NCBI GenBank assembly: GCA_900754745.1
Contig: CAAEEB010000069.1
Location: forward strand, 1 to 52,142
From: an uncultured Collinsella sp.
GTDB taxonomy: Bacteria > Actinomycetota > Coriobacteriia > Coriobacteriales > Coriobacteriaceae
Length of the DNA: 52,142 bases
Direction: 5' to 3'
Positions 1 to 8,050 of this stretch are shown one piece after another (the stretch's first letter is position 1; each line of letters starts with the position of its first letter). Position numbers and translations under genes: made by a program. The notes below the pieces were generated by a model, which saw nothing but the letters and a program-made list of their open reading frames with translations, did not search any database and had not been told where the DNA came from.

Positions 1-73
1 CATGACTCTCGTACGAAACGAAACTCAGCGGCACAGTGCGGCACTCAAAAGTGCAGGTCAGAACCCTATCAGC

Positions 74-1672
74 CTACTCCCACTCGATGGTCGCGGGCGG
101 CTTGGACGTGATGTCGTAGCACACGCGGTTGGCGCCGGGAACCTCGGCCACGATGCGGCCGGAGATGCGGGCCAGCACGTCGTAGGGCAGCTTGGCCCAG
201 TCGGCGGTCATGGCATCGCTGGACTCGACGGCACGCAGGATGATCGGGCGCTGATAGGTGCGCTCGTCGCCCATAACGCCGACGGACTTAATGTCGGGCA
301 GGACCGCGAAATACTGCCAGCAGCTGTGCTCGGAGTTGCGCTCGCCGGTCTGCTCAAACAGGCGCTGGTTGTAGGCGTCGAGCTCCTCGCGCACGATAGC
401 GTCGGCATTCTTGAGGATCTCAAGCTTCTCCTTGTCGACCGCGCCGATGATGCGGATGGCAAGACCCGGGCCCGGGAAGGGCTGGCGGAACACGATGTGA
501 CCCGGCAGGCCGAGCGCCAGACCAAGTGCGCGGACCTCGTCCTTAAAGAAGTGGTCGAGCGGCTCGATAAGGTCGAAGTGCACGCCCTCGGGGAACGGAA
601 TCAGGTTGTGGTGGCTCTTGATGGTGGCCGTCTTGCCGCCCGTCTTGCGAGCGCCGGACTCGATGATGTCGGGGTAGATGGTGCCCTGAGCCAGGTACTT
701 GACCGGCTTGCCATCGGTCTCGAGCTGCTGCGCCACGGCGAAGAACTCTTTCCAGAACTGCGTACCGATGATGCGGCGCTTCTCCTCGGGCTCGGTCACG
801 CCGGCCAGAAGCTCGGCATAACGGTCCTCGGCGTGGACGTGGATAAAGTCGACATCGAACTGCTTGGTGAAGACCTCCTCCACCTGCTCGGGCTCGCCCT
901 TGCGCAGCAAGCCGTGGTTGATGAACACGCAGGTCATCTGCTTGCCCACGGCGCGGGCGCCCAGCGCAGCCACGACGGAGGAGTCGACGCCACCGGACAG
1001 GGCCAGAATCACGCGGTCGTCGCCGACCTTCTCGCGGAACTCGGCCGTCATGGTCTCGACCAGGTTGTCCACGCTCCAGTTGGGCTCCAGGCCGCAGATC
1101 TCAAACAGGAAATTGCTCAGCAGCTGCTGACCGTACTCGGAGTGCTTGACCTCGGGGTGGAACTGCGTAGTGAAAATCTTGCGCTCGGGGCACTCCATGG
1201 CGGCAACCGGGCACACGTCGGTGCTGGCGGTAACGGTAAAGCCCTCGGGCACCTCGGAAACGGCGTCGCGGTGGCTCATCCACACGGTCTGCTCCATAGG
1301 CGTAGAGTTAAAGAGCTTGGCGCCGGCCGTGCGCGTGATGGTGGCGCGGCCGTACTCGCCCACCTCGGAGTGGCCGACCTTGCCGCCGAGCGTCACGGCC
1401 GTGATCTGATGGCCGTAGCAAAAGCCCAGGACGGGAAGGCCCAGGTCAAAGATGGCGGGGTCGATAGACGGAGCGTCCTCGGCATACACGGAAGCCGGGC
1501 CGCCGGAAAGGATGAGCGCAGAGGCGTTCATCTCGCGAATCTCGTCGGCCGAGATGTCGCAGGGGACGATCTCGGAATACACGTTGAGGTCGCGGACGCG
1601 ACGGGCAATGAGCTGACCGTACTGCGCACCAAAGTCGAGTACGAGGACCTTTGCGGAAGCCTTTTGATCCAT
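74..1672 (-). CDS. guaA: GMP synthase (glutamine-hydrolysing)
   Basis: Converts XMP to GMP with ATP and glutamine, the last step of guanine nucleotide synthesis in the cytosol. The 532-aa product has the class I glutamine amidotransferase domain first (VLDFGAQYGQLIARRVR near the start, nucleophile motif GFCYGHQ at about residue 85), then the ATP-pyrophosphatase P-loop (ALSGGVDSSV) and the C-terminal dimerisation domain ending in TIEWE. Length is normal for the family. The ATG at 1672 was chosen because the strand reads AGAGGGGGAACC just before it; an upstream in-frame ATG at 1708 would add 12 unconserved residues. It is transcribed alone, divergent from the asparaginase gene. I looked for a purine riboswitch in the leader and did not see one. 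Confidence 0.97.
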   Translation of the reverse strand: MDQKASAKVLVLDFGAQYGQLIARRVRDLNVYSEIVPCDISADEIREMNASALILSGGPASVYAEDAPSIDPAIFDLGLPVLGFCYGHQITAVTLGGKVGHSEVGEYGRATITRTAGAKLFNSTPMEQTVWMSHRDAVSEVPEGFTVTASTDVCPVAAMECPERKIFTTQFHPEVKHSEYGQQLLSNFLFEICGLEPNWSVDNLVETMTAEFREKVGDDRVILALSGGVDSSVVAALGARAVGKQMTCVFINHGLLRKGEPEQVEEVFTKQFDVDFIHVHAEDRYAELLAGVTEPEEKRRIIGTQFWKEFFAVAQQLETDGKPVKYLAQGTIYPDIIESGARKTGGKTATIKSHHNLIPFPEGVHFDLIEPLDHFFKDEVRALGLALGLPGHIVFRQPFPGPGLAIRIIGAVDKEKLEILKNADAIVREELDAYNQRLFEQTGERNSEHSCWQYFAVLPDIKSVGVMGDERTYQRPIILRAVESSDAMTADWAKLPYDVLARISGRIVAEVPGANRVCYDITSKPPATIEWE

Positions 1673-1833
1673 GGTTCCCCCTCTTGTTGGCGGGGAGCCG
1701 GTGCCCACCCGCGTGAATGAACGAAAATAACCTCCATAGTGTACACGTTATATGGGGTTTCTCGCCCCTCGCGGCCATCAGCGCACGGCAAACGCACGAC
1801 CTGGGCCCCTATTTGACGGCAATTGAGGTGTTT

Positions 1834-1889
1834 TCAAACGTTACAGATGATGTAATACGTTTGAACATTGGACGCCCTGTGCCACAATA
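1834..1889 (+). promoter_or_regulatory. Probable ansA promoter with overlapping inverted repeat
   Basis: An inverted repeat TCAAACGT (1834-1841) / ACGTTTGA (1857-1864) runs into a candidate -35 TTGAAC (1861-1866), followed after 17 bp by ACAATA (1884-1889). This lies about 50 bp before the asparaginase start. The repeat overlapping the -35 box looks like a repressor site; the cognate regulator is unknown. Confidence 0.4.
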
Positions 1890-1939
1890 CTGCCGAACGA
1901 CTCCGTCTCTGCGGCGGCAAATACGATAGGAATACCAGC

Positions 1940-2953
1940 ATGAAGCGCATCCTTCTCATCGCCACGGGCGGCACCATTGCATCGACCGAGGACGGCAACG
2001 GCCTCTCCCCCGCCCTGACCGGTGAGGAGCTCGCCCAGAGCGTCCCCGAGATCTCGGGCCTCTGCGAGCTCGACGTGGTGCAGCCCATGAACATCGACAG
2101 CACCAATATGCGCCCCAGTGACTGGATGTGTATCCGCGACGTCATCGTCGAGGGTTATGCCGACCACGACGGCTTCGTGATTCTGCACGGCACCGACACC
2201 ATGAGCTACACCGCGGCGGCGCTTTCCTATCTGATTCAGGACAGCCCCAAGCCCATCGTGCTCACCGGCTCGCAAAAGCCCATGGGCAACCCCTTTACCG
2301 ACGCCAAGCTCAACCTGTACCAAAGCCTGCTCTATGCGCTCGATGAGCATTCGCACGACGTCTCGATCGTTTTTGGCGGCGTGGCCATTGCCGGCACGCG
2401 CGCCCGCAAACAGCGCACCATGAGCTTTAACGCATTCATTAGCGTCAACTATCCGCCCATCGCCTATATCCGCAACGACCGCATCGTGCGCAACGGGCTT
2501 CACGGCACGCATCAGGGCGAAAACCCGGTGCGTTTCTACGACAGCATCGATCCGCGCGTATTTGTACTCAAGCTTACGCCCGGCGTAAACCCGGGCATCC
2601 TCGATGCCCTTGCCGATAGCTACGATGCTGTAATCCTGGAGACCTTTGGCATTGGCGGTATCCCCGAGTTTGGCGAGTCGGGTGAGTCGTTCCAGGAGGC
2701 AATTTTCCGCTGGGTCGATTCGGGCCGCACCGTCGTTATGACCACGCAGGTCCCCGAGGAAGGCCTTGACCTAGGTGTTTATGAGGTCGGCCGCGCCTAC
2801 GCTGATCATCCGGGTATTTTGCGCGGCGACGATATGACAACCGAGACGCTCGTGGCCAAAACCATGTGGGCGCTCGGCCAGTCACGCGATGCGGCCGAGA
2901 TTCAGCGCCTGTTCTACAGCCAAGTCAACCACGACCGCATCCCGATGGCGTAA
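1940..2953 (+). CDS. ansA: Type I (cytosolic) L-asparaginase
   Basis: Hydrolyses asparagine to aspartate and ammonia. The 337-aa product begins MKRILLIATGGTIAST, carrying the first catalytic threonine in the TGGTIAS signature; the second signature LHGTDTMSYTA is at about residues 81-91. There is no signal peptide, which fits the cytosolic AnsA type rather than the periplasmic AnsB type. The longer ORF from 1868 adds 24 unconserved residues, so the start was set at 1940. It is monocistronic and divergent from guaA. Confidence 0.93.
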   Translation: MKRILLIATGGTIASTEDGNGLSPALTGEELAQSVPEISGLCELDVVQPMNIDSTNMRPSDWMCIRDVIVEGYADHDGFVILHGTDTMSYTAAALSYLIQDSPKPIVLTGSQKPMGNPFTDAKLNLYQSLLYALDEHSHDVSIVFGGVAIAGTRARKQRTMSFNAFISVNYPPIAYIRNDRIVRNGLHGTHQGENPVRFYDSIDPRVFVLKLTPGVNPGILDALADSYDAVILETFGIGGIPEFGESGESFQEAIFRWVDSGRTVVMTTQVPEEGLDLGVYEVGRAYADHPGILRGDDMTTETLVAKTMWALGQSRDAAEIQRLFYSQVNHDRIPMA

Positions 2954-3273
2954 TCCCTAAGGCAGTTCCACTTATCGCAGCCTTAAACGACAGGTGGTCC
3001 CCCTCGGGCCGTGCAAAAATCGGAGTATTCTGCAATCTCTCCGCCGGAGGCATAGATTCGACCGACTGTTAGACGAACTTTTAGGATGAAGGGGCCGTCT
3101 AGTAAATATTTATTCCTCATTTTCATCTAGCGTGTGGATTAACTACTGCCAAAAAGGCAAAGCCAGCCGCGCGAGCTACCATCTACGGCTGAACGGGTGC
3201 TGAATACTCGCGATTTTGCACATCGCAACCAGGGGGACCCGCCCAAAGAGCGTCAAATAGCAGCGGGAATGCC
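2954..3273. other. Gene-free stretch with minor palindromes
   Basis: No supported gene. It holds only short symmetric sequences: CTCCGCCGGAG near 3041, an AT-rich palindrome TAAATATTTA at 3103-3112, and a small TGCC/GGCA hairpin near 3150. None has a T-run that would make it a convincing terminator. Confidence 0.4.
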
Positions 3274-3492
3274 CTATTCGATACCTTCGAGAAGCTCTGA
3301 CACCGTCATGCCGAGGGCGGGCGCGATTTTAAATAGAATCTTGAGCGTGAAATTTGCCGTTCCGTCTTCGATTCTGTCGAGATAGGGGCGGCTGATTCCT
3401 GCTGCCACACAAAAATCGACCTTGGAGATACCAAGGTCCCTGCGTGTCTGTTCGACTCGCTTGCCAAGAATCTGTTTCGCACGTTCGTCCAT
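3274..3492 (-). CDS. Small XRE/Cro-type HTH regulator
   Basis: A 72-aa single-domain DNA-binding protein. The helix-turn-helix is clear: RRDLGISKVDFCVAAGISRPYLDRIEDGTANFTLKILFKIAPALGMTVSELL matches the five-helix xenobiotic-response-element fold. It is divergent from the HAD-like gene at 3569, and a perfect 24-bp palindrome lies 30 bp upstream of its start, so it is probably an autoregulator that also controls that gene. No good Shine-Dalgarno precedes the ATG, so it may be leaderless. Such solitary XRE proteins often repress an adjacent gene; the partner here is not a recognised toxin. Confidence 0.85.
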   Translation of the reverse strand: MDERAKQILGKRVEQTRRDLGISKVDFCVAAGISRPYLDRIEDGTANFTLKILFKIAPALGMTVSELLEGIE

Positions 3493-3521
3493 GCAGCCGA
3501 GTTTGAAATGGAGCCGAACAT

Positions 3522-3545
3522 AAACGTAAACTATAGTTTACGTTT
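3522..3545. promoter_or_regulatory. Perfect 24-bp palindrome, probable operator
   Basis: The two halves are AAACGTAAACTA and its exact reverse complement. It sits between the divergent XRE regulator and the HAD-like gene and contains a TATAGT hexamer usable as a -10 box. It would therefore overlap promoters in one or both directions. Confidence 0.7.
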
Positions 3546-3568
3546 TAACGAATACACAGGAGTTTTCT

Positions 3569-3958
3569 ATGTCGGGTTCTTCGATTTACGTACGGCGCGC
3601 AGATTGCCGCCGGCGCAACACGCCGATCGCTCTTGTCGTTATCGAGGCCGACCAGCTCACGCCCGACGAGCGCACGGCCTTCACATTGCTATCGAGTCGC
3701 GTCGACGCGGCGCTACTCCCCAACCCAAAGCAGGGCGAACTTGTGGCCCTCTGCCAACAGCACGGCTGCGCACTCGACGAGGTCGCCGCTATCGCTACCA
3801 CGCAGTACGGCCTTCCCTTGCTGCTAGAAGCTGCCGTCGCCCTAACCTTGCGCGGTGCGGGATACGAAAACGAGGCCGCCGCCGATGTGGTCTTTCAACC
3901 ACGATCGAGCGGTGGCCTCGCAGCAGCCATCGAATATGCTTGTAGGCTCGTTGCCTAA
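3569..3958 (+). CDS. Hypothetical protein resembling a degenerate HAD-like domain
   Basis: A 129-aa protein of no firmly recognised family, with a strong ribosome site (AGGAG, 6-bp spacer). The C-terminal half, from DEVAAIATTQYGLPLLLEAA to AAADVVFQPRSSGGLAAAIEYA, has the layout of the last motif of HAD phosphatases of the Cof/KdsC type, which usually reads GD..ND.pml followed by a..AAdyV....GG. The acidic metal ligands expected in that motif are missing. Near the N-terminus, IALVVIEADQL sits where LlvfDvDGtL would be, with Glu instead of the nucleophilic Asp. If the resemblance is real, it is probably catalytically dead and may bind a ligand. It is paired with the XRE regulator across the 24-bp palindrome. 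Confidence 0.7.
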   Translation: MSGSSIYVRRADCRRRNTPIALVVIEADQLTPDERTAFTLLSSRVDAALLPNPKQGELVALCQQHGCALDEVAAIATTQYGLPLLLEAAVALTLRGAGYENEAAADVVFQPRSSGGLAAAIEYACRLVA

Positions 3959-3967
3959 AGGAACAAG

Positions 3968-4351
3968 CTAGAATCCCAGTCCAAAGCCCGTACCGGTGAT
4001 CGCCGAATACATAAAGTAGACGTTGATCACATTGAGGAACACACCCGTGATGCAACCGTTACGCAGATAACGCTCACACGTTAGTCGCGCCATCACCGCA
4101 GAGTCGTCGTTGTTCTTAGCCTGACGACCGGCGGTAAAGTACGTCGCCACGCCGAGCAGCAAATTGAGCACCGGCAACGCCAGCAGCTCGTAGCTCTTGC
4201 CCCAGCGCGTTGCCTCGCCGGCGGCGTTAAACTTCGTTGCCACCTCGGGTCCAATGTTGGGGAGGACACACGCCGCAACCACGAGCGGAAGCACCGCGAG
4301 CACCAGCAGCGCGATGCCCATGTAGCCGGCCTTTTTGCCATATTTGAACAT
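3968..4351 (-). CDS. DUF1648 membrane protein (SdpI-like)
   Basis: A 127-aa protein with three hydrophobic segments, at about residues 11-32, 55-73 and 98-118. Between the first two lies NIGPEVATKFNAAGEATRWGKSYEL, which matches the DUF1648 pattern (P....vp.HfnaaGepdrwg) found in SdpI-type immunity and signalling membrane proteins. The ribosome site AAGGACG precedes the ATG. It follows ychF with 11 bp between and may share its transcript. The function is unknown. Confidence 0.8.
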   Translation of the reverse strand: MFKYGKKAGYMGIALLVLAVLPLVVAACVLPNIGPEVATKFNAAGEATRWGKSYELLALPVLNLLLGVATYFTAGRQAKNNDDSAVMARLTCERYLRNGCITGVFLNVINVYFMYSAITGTGFGLGF

Positions 4352-4362
4352 ATGCGTCGTCC

Positions 4363-5439
4363 TTACACGTTAAAGCGGAAGTGCACGACGTCGCCGTCGG
4401 CCATGACATACTCTTTGCCCTCGATGCGCAGCTTGCCGGCCGCCTTGGCACCCTGCTCGCCGCCGAGCTCGATGTAGTCGTCATAGCCAATGACCTCGGC
4501 CTTAATAAAGCCGCGCTCAAAGTCGGTGTGGATGACGCCAGCTGCCTGAGGAGCGGTCGCGCCCTGACGAACCGTCCAAGCCTTGACCTCCATCTCGCCG
4601 GCCGTAAAGAACGACTGCAGACCGAGCAGTTTGTAGGCAGCCTGGGCGAGCACGTCCAGACCGGGCTGCTCTAGGCCCAGGCTCTCCAGGTAATCGGCAG
4701 CGTCCTCGGGATCGAGCTCGGAAAGTTCGGCCTCAATCTTGGCGCAAATCGGCAGCGGCTTGACGCCATCAATGGGTGCCAGGTCGTCGTTGAGCATGTC
4801 CTCGTCCACGTTGGCCACATACAGGATGGGCTTCATGGTGAGCAGGAACAGGCCCTTGGCGGCGGCACGCTCCTCGTCGGTCATCTCCATAGATGCGGCG
4901 CGCTTGCCCTCGTTGAGCCAGGCAAGCAGGCGCTTGGCCACCTCGAACTTGGGCATGAGCTCCTTGTCGCGCTTGGCCTCCTTCTCGAGCTTGGGCAGCT
5001 GCTTCTCGAGCGTGCCCATGTCGGCCAGGATGAGCTCGGTCATGATGGTGTCGGCGTCGCCGGCGGGATCGACGAACTCGCCCGTACGACCCACCTCGCG
5101 CATGACGTTGGGATCCTTAAAGTAACGCACGACCTCGCAGATGGCGTCGGTCTCGCGGATGTTGGCCAAGAACTGGTTGCCCAGACCCTCGCCCTCGTTG
5201 GCGCCCTTCACCAGGCCTGCGATGTCGACGAACTCGACCGTGGCCGGCACGATGCGGCCCGGGTTGACGATGTCGGCGAGCTTTTGCAGACGGTTATCGG
5301 GCACGTCGACGATGCCCACGTTAGGGTCGATCGTGGCGAACGGGTAGTTGGCGGCAAGGCCGGTCTTTTTGGTAAGCGCGGTGAACAGCGTCGACTTGCC
5401 CACGTTGGGCAGGCCCACGATACCGATGGAAAGGGACAC
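4363..5439 (-). CDS. ychF: Redox-regulated ATPase / Obg-like GTPase YchF
   Basis: A universally conserved P-loop NTPase of the Obg family that associates with ribosomes and prefers ATP. The product is 358 aa, normal for the family. The P-loop is GLPNVGKST at residues 8-16, followed by [12 protein letters not shown]; the DxxG-type motif is DIAGLVKGA, and the C-terminal TGS-like domain ends DVVHFRFNV. The GTG at 5439 was chosen because AAAGGAG stands just before it and the next residues ([15 protein letters not shown]) match the family N-terminus. An ATG 29 codons upstream gives an unrelated extension. Confidence 0.96.
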   Translation of the reverse strand: MSLSIGIVGLPNVGKSTLFTALTKKTGLAANYPFATIDPNVGIVDVPDNRLQKLADIVNPGRIVPATVEFVDIAGLVKGANEGEGLGNQFLANIRETDAICEVVRYFKDPNVMREVGRTGEFVDPAGDADTIMTELILADMGTLEKQLPKLEKEAKRDKELMPKFEVAKRLLAWLNEGKRAASMEMTDEERAAAKGLFLLTMKPILYVANVDEDMLNDDLAPIDGVKPLPICAKIEAELSELDPEDAADYLESLGLEQPGLDVLAQAAYKLLGLQSFFTAGEMEVKAWTVRQGATAPQAAGVIHTDFERGFIKAEVIGYDDYIELGGEQGAKAAGKLRIEGKEYVMADGDVVHFRFNV

Positions 5440-5480
5440 GATAGCTCCTTTAGGTACAGGTTTCAAACTGCATAAGTATA

Positions 5481-5524
5481 GCGCCGCCGCAGCATCCGGG
5501 CGAACCCGGACACCGCGGCGGCGC
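5481..5524. terminator. GC-rich nested hairpin between FeS gene and ychF
   Basis: Arms GCGCCGCCGC (5481-5490) and GCGGCGGCGC (5515-5524) enclose an inner stem TCCGGG/CCCGGA with a CGAA loop. It follows the stop of the ferredoxin gene on the minus strand. No T-run follows, so it could be an intrinsic terminator of the U-poor kind or an RNA-stabilising hairpin. Confidence 0.5.
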
Positions 5525-5550
5525 AAATGAAGCAGAGATTGGGTCGCTAG

Positions 5551-6804
5551 CTAGTCCGCGAGCTTCTCCACTTGGTCGAGCATCTTGTTAAGCTTGACCT
5601 TTGCCTCGGCCTTGACCTTCTCGGCCTCTTCGTGGGCCTTGGCCTTCTGGGCGGCCTTTTCCTCGGCCTCGGGATCGACGACGACCAGGTTGGATGCATC
5701 ATGCTCAACCAGCTTGAGCGCATGCTCGGGACACACCTTGACACAGGCTCCGCAGCCCAGGCAATACGTGGACTCCAGTGCAAAGCGGCCGCTTCCCACC
5801 AGATCGCAGGCAAACGTGGGGCACACGTTAACGCACTCGCCGCACGACGTGCACTTGTCAAAGTCGCACTCCGGCGTGCTCACCTGTATATTCTGGGCAA
5901 GCTCCGGATGGTTTTGCAGTGTTGAGAGCACCAGCTGACGGCCGTGCGTAAGCGAACGGCGGCGTTTGGCCGTCGTGGTGCCGCACATGGTGTTGAGTGT
6001 GCGCTCGAGCTGGGTAATCTGGTGGCGATGCGCCTTCAGCTTCTGCGTCACCGAGGCCAGTGCCGCCGTCGCTGGGTTGAGCTTGGTCACGGTTAGGCCC
6101 GTGGTGCGGGCAATCTTTTCCATGTACTCCTTGCGCTCATACTCGCGGCGCTTATGGCACTTGAGGCTCTTGGGGTCGACCTCCAAGCCCATGCCCGTAC
6201 CGGCCCACTCCTCAGCGGTAGCGATTGCCTCGCCCAGAATATCCTCTCCACCGGTATTGCGGCATTTATCGCAAACGCCCAGCGGCAGGTACACACTCAC
6301 GTTGGGATAGTCGGCCAGCACCGAGAACCAGGTCTCGGCCGTAATATCGCCCACGCAGGCAACGACGACCTCGTTCTCGCGCGGCATGCGCTTCAACGCG
6401 CGCGTACAGGTAACGTAGGCGGTCTCGTGGCTCGTGGCCGCCGAGACAATGTCGTCGTAGAGGTTTTTGGGTGCCAGGCGCGGCGAGATAATCGCCTCGG
6501 TCGGGCAAGCGGCGGCGCACAGGCCGCACTTGCGGCAGGTATCGAGAATCTCGATAGCGTCCTCTTCGACCTCGATGGCGTTTACCGGGCACACATCCAT
6601 GCAGGCGGTGCAGCCGCTCTTCTCGTTTTTGCAGGCCAGGCACGGAATGGTGTTTCCGCGCGGGCGCTCCTTATAGTCGGCAGGATTCCACTGCGGCGCC
6701 GACGGATCGAGCGCGTCGGTCACGCCGCCAAGCGGGTTTTTAAGGAAATCGAAACCCTTGCTGATCTCGATAATGTCATCAAACAGATCGTGTTCCTGCG
6801 CCAT
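5551..6804 (-). CDS. Four-cluster [4Fe-4S] ferredoxin-like protein
   Basis: A 417-aa cytosolic iron-sulfur protein with two pairs of [4Fe-4S] motifs. Cysteines 55/58/65/68/72 and 90/93/96/100 make the N-terminal pair; CTSCGECVNVCP and CLGCGACVKVCP make the C-terminal pair near residues 325-360. The middle contains CVGD and GVCDKCRNTGGEDI and a basic stretch, and the tail is a charged Ala/Lys/Glu helix (about 375-415), probably coiled coil. The start at 6804 follows AGGGAGGGG; the ORF's first ATG is 10 codons earlier. I do not recognise a named enzyme. It looks like a Coriobacteriia electron-transfer protein, possibly attached to a molybdopterin or quinone reductase system elsewhere in the genome. 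Confidence 0.85.
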   Translation of the reverse strand: MAQEHDLFDDIIEISKGFDFLKNPLGGVTDALDPSAPQWNPADYKERPRGNTIPCLACKNEKSGCTACMDVCPVNAIEVEEDAIEILDTCRKCGLCAAACPTEAIISPRLAPKNLYDDIVSAATSHETAYVTCTRALKRMPRENEVVVACVGDITAETWFSVLADYPNVSVYLPLGVCDKCRNTGGEDILGEAIATAEEWAGTGMGLEVDPKSLKCHKRREYERKEYMEKIARTTGLTVTKLNPATAALASVTQKLKAHRHQITQLERTLNTMCGTTTAKRRRSLTHGRQLVLSTLQNHPELAQNIQVSTPECDFDKCTSCGECVNVCPTFACDLVGSGRFALESTYCLGCGACVKVCPEHALKLVEHDASNLVVVDPEAEEKAAQKAKAHEEAEKVKAEAKVKLNKMLDQVEKLAD

Positions 6805-6961
6805 GCGCGGCCCCTCCCTGAGCAGTGCAAACAAGCGATAGATAATGATACGCCATCCGCCTTCGCCTCGAGCAAATTACATGCAGAGCACCTTTGGCGA
6901 CAAAGAACCCTACAATCTAATGCCAGCCTTAACGAATAGGTTTATACAGAGGAGCCCATAG

Positions 6962-7918
6962 ATGAAGATTGCCCTGCTCGAGCCGCTAGGCGTACCCACG
7001 CAGACCATCGACGAGCTTGCCGCGCCGCTCAAAGAAGCCGGTCACGAGTTTGTCTACTTTGATACCAAGACCACCGATCCGGCCGAGCTCGCCCGCCGCA
7101 GCGAGGGCGCCGAAGTCGTCATGATCGCAAACAACCCCTACCCCGCCGAGGTCGTTGCCGGCGCCGACGCGCTCGAGATGATCGCCGTTGCCTTTACGGG
7201 CATCGACCACGTGGGGCTTTCCGCCTGCCGCGAACGCGGTGTTGAGGTGCGCAACTGCGCCGGCTACTCCGACGTGAGCGTGGCCGAGCTTACCCTTGGC
7301 CTTACCATCGACGTGCTGCGCAAGGTGGGCGCTGCCGACGCGGCCGTTCGTGCTGGTAAAACGAGCGCCGGTCTTATGGGCACCGAGATCTGCGGCAAGA
7401 CCGTCGGCATCGTGGGCTGCGGCAAAATCGGCTGCGCTACAGGTCGCCTCTTTAAGGCCTTTGGCGCCCGTGTGCTGGGCCATGCCCGCCACAAGCATCC
7501 CGAGGCTGCCGAGGCAGGCATTGAGCAGGTCTCGCTCGAGCAGCTGCTTGCCGAGTCCGATATCGTGAGCCTGCACCTGCCCAATAACGACGCCACGCGC
7601 AAGTCCTTTGGCGCCGAGCAGTTCGCTCAGATGAAAGACGGAGCCGTCTTTATCAACTGCGCTCGCGGCGCCATCGTGGATAACGATGCCCTCGCCCAGG
7701 CGCTCAACGACGACAAGCTCGCCGGTGCCGGCATCGACGTCTTTGATATGGAGCCGCCGATTCCTGCCGACTACGCGCTCGTCAACGCCAAGAACTGCAT
7801 CTTCACACCGCATGTTGCATTCCTTACGCACGAGGCCATGGAGCGCCGCGCCAGGATCGAGTTCGACAACGTCGTCGCCTACGTTGAAGGCCGCGCGCAG
7901 AACGTTTGCGAGCTGTAG
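6962..7918 (+). CDS. D-isomer-specific 2-hydroxyacid dehydrogenase
   Basis: A 318-aa NAD(P)-dependent dehydrogenase of the D-2-hydroxyacid family, which reduces 2-keto acids such as hydroxypyruvate or pyruvate. The Rossmann motif GIVGCGKIGCATG is at about residues 140-152. The catalytic set is visible: Arg in NCARGAIVD (about 238), the conserved acidic region DVFDMEPP (about 262), and His in FTPHVAFLTHEA (about 282). The ribosome site GAGGAG precedes the ATG. The substrate cannot be told from sequence. It is monocistronic, ending in a strong hairpin. Confidence 0.9.
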   Translation: MKIALLEPLGVPTQTIDELAAPLKEAGHEFVYFDTKTTDPAELARRSEGAEVVMIANNPYPAEVVAGADALEMIAVAFTGIDHVGLSACRERGVEVRNCAGYSDVSVAELTLGLTIDVLRKVGAADAAVRAGKTSAGLMGTEICGKTVGIVGCGKIGCATGRLFKAFGARVLGHARHKHPEAAEAGIEQVSLEQLLAESDIVSLHLPNNDATRKSFGAEQFAQMKDGAVFINCARGAIVDNDALAQALNDDKLAGAGIDVFDMEPPIPADYALVNAKNCIFTPHVAFLTHEAMERRARIEFDNVVAYVEGRAQNVCEL

Positions 7919-7924
7919 GCAAAC

Positions 7925-7968
7925 GAGGGCGGGGCAAAACCTCATCGCAGGCCTACCCCGCCCTCTTT
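7925..7968 (+). terminator. Terminator after the 2-hydroxyacid dehydrogenase
   Basis: Perfect 10-bp arms GAGGGCGGGG (7925-7934) and CCCCGCCCTC (7956-7965) are followed by TTT, 6 bp after the stop codon. Confidence 0.75.
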
Positions 7969-8005
7969 GGTACAAAGTAACCTGGCCCCTTTGCACCATA
8001 GCAAT

Positions 8006-8038
8006 AAGGGGCAAAGCCATCTGCTGGCTTTGCCCCTT
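8006..8038 (-). terminator. Terminator of gldA
   Basis: Perfect 13-bp arms: AAGGGGCAAAGCC (8006-8018) and its complement (8026-8038), with a 7-nt loop. On the minus strand it is followed by TTATT, 12 bp past the gldA stop codon. Confidence 0.8.
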
Positions 8039-8050
8039 CCTTAGCTTGAT

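Noticed and set aside
2..1720. Long plus-strand ORF of 572 aa over guaA
   Set aside because: Antisense shadow of guaA; composition is the reverse complement of a GC-rich gene and it has no family motifs or ribosome site.
1673..1939. Purine riboswitch before guaA
   Set aside because: A fragment CCCCATATAAC was suggestive, but the conserved three-way junction elements are absent.
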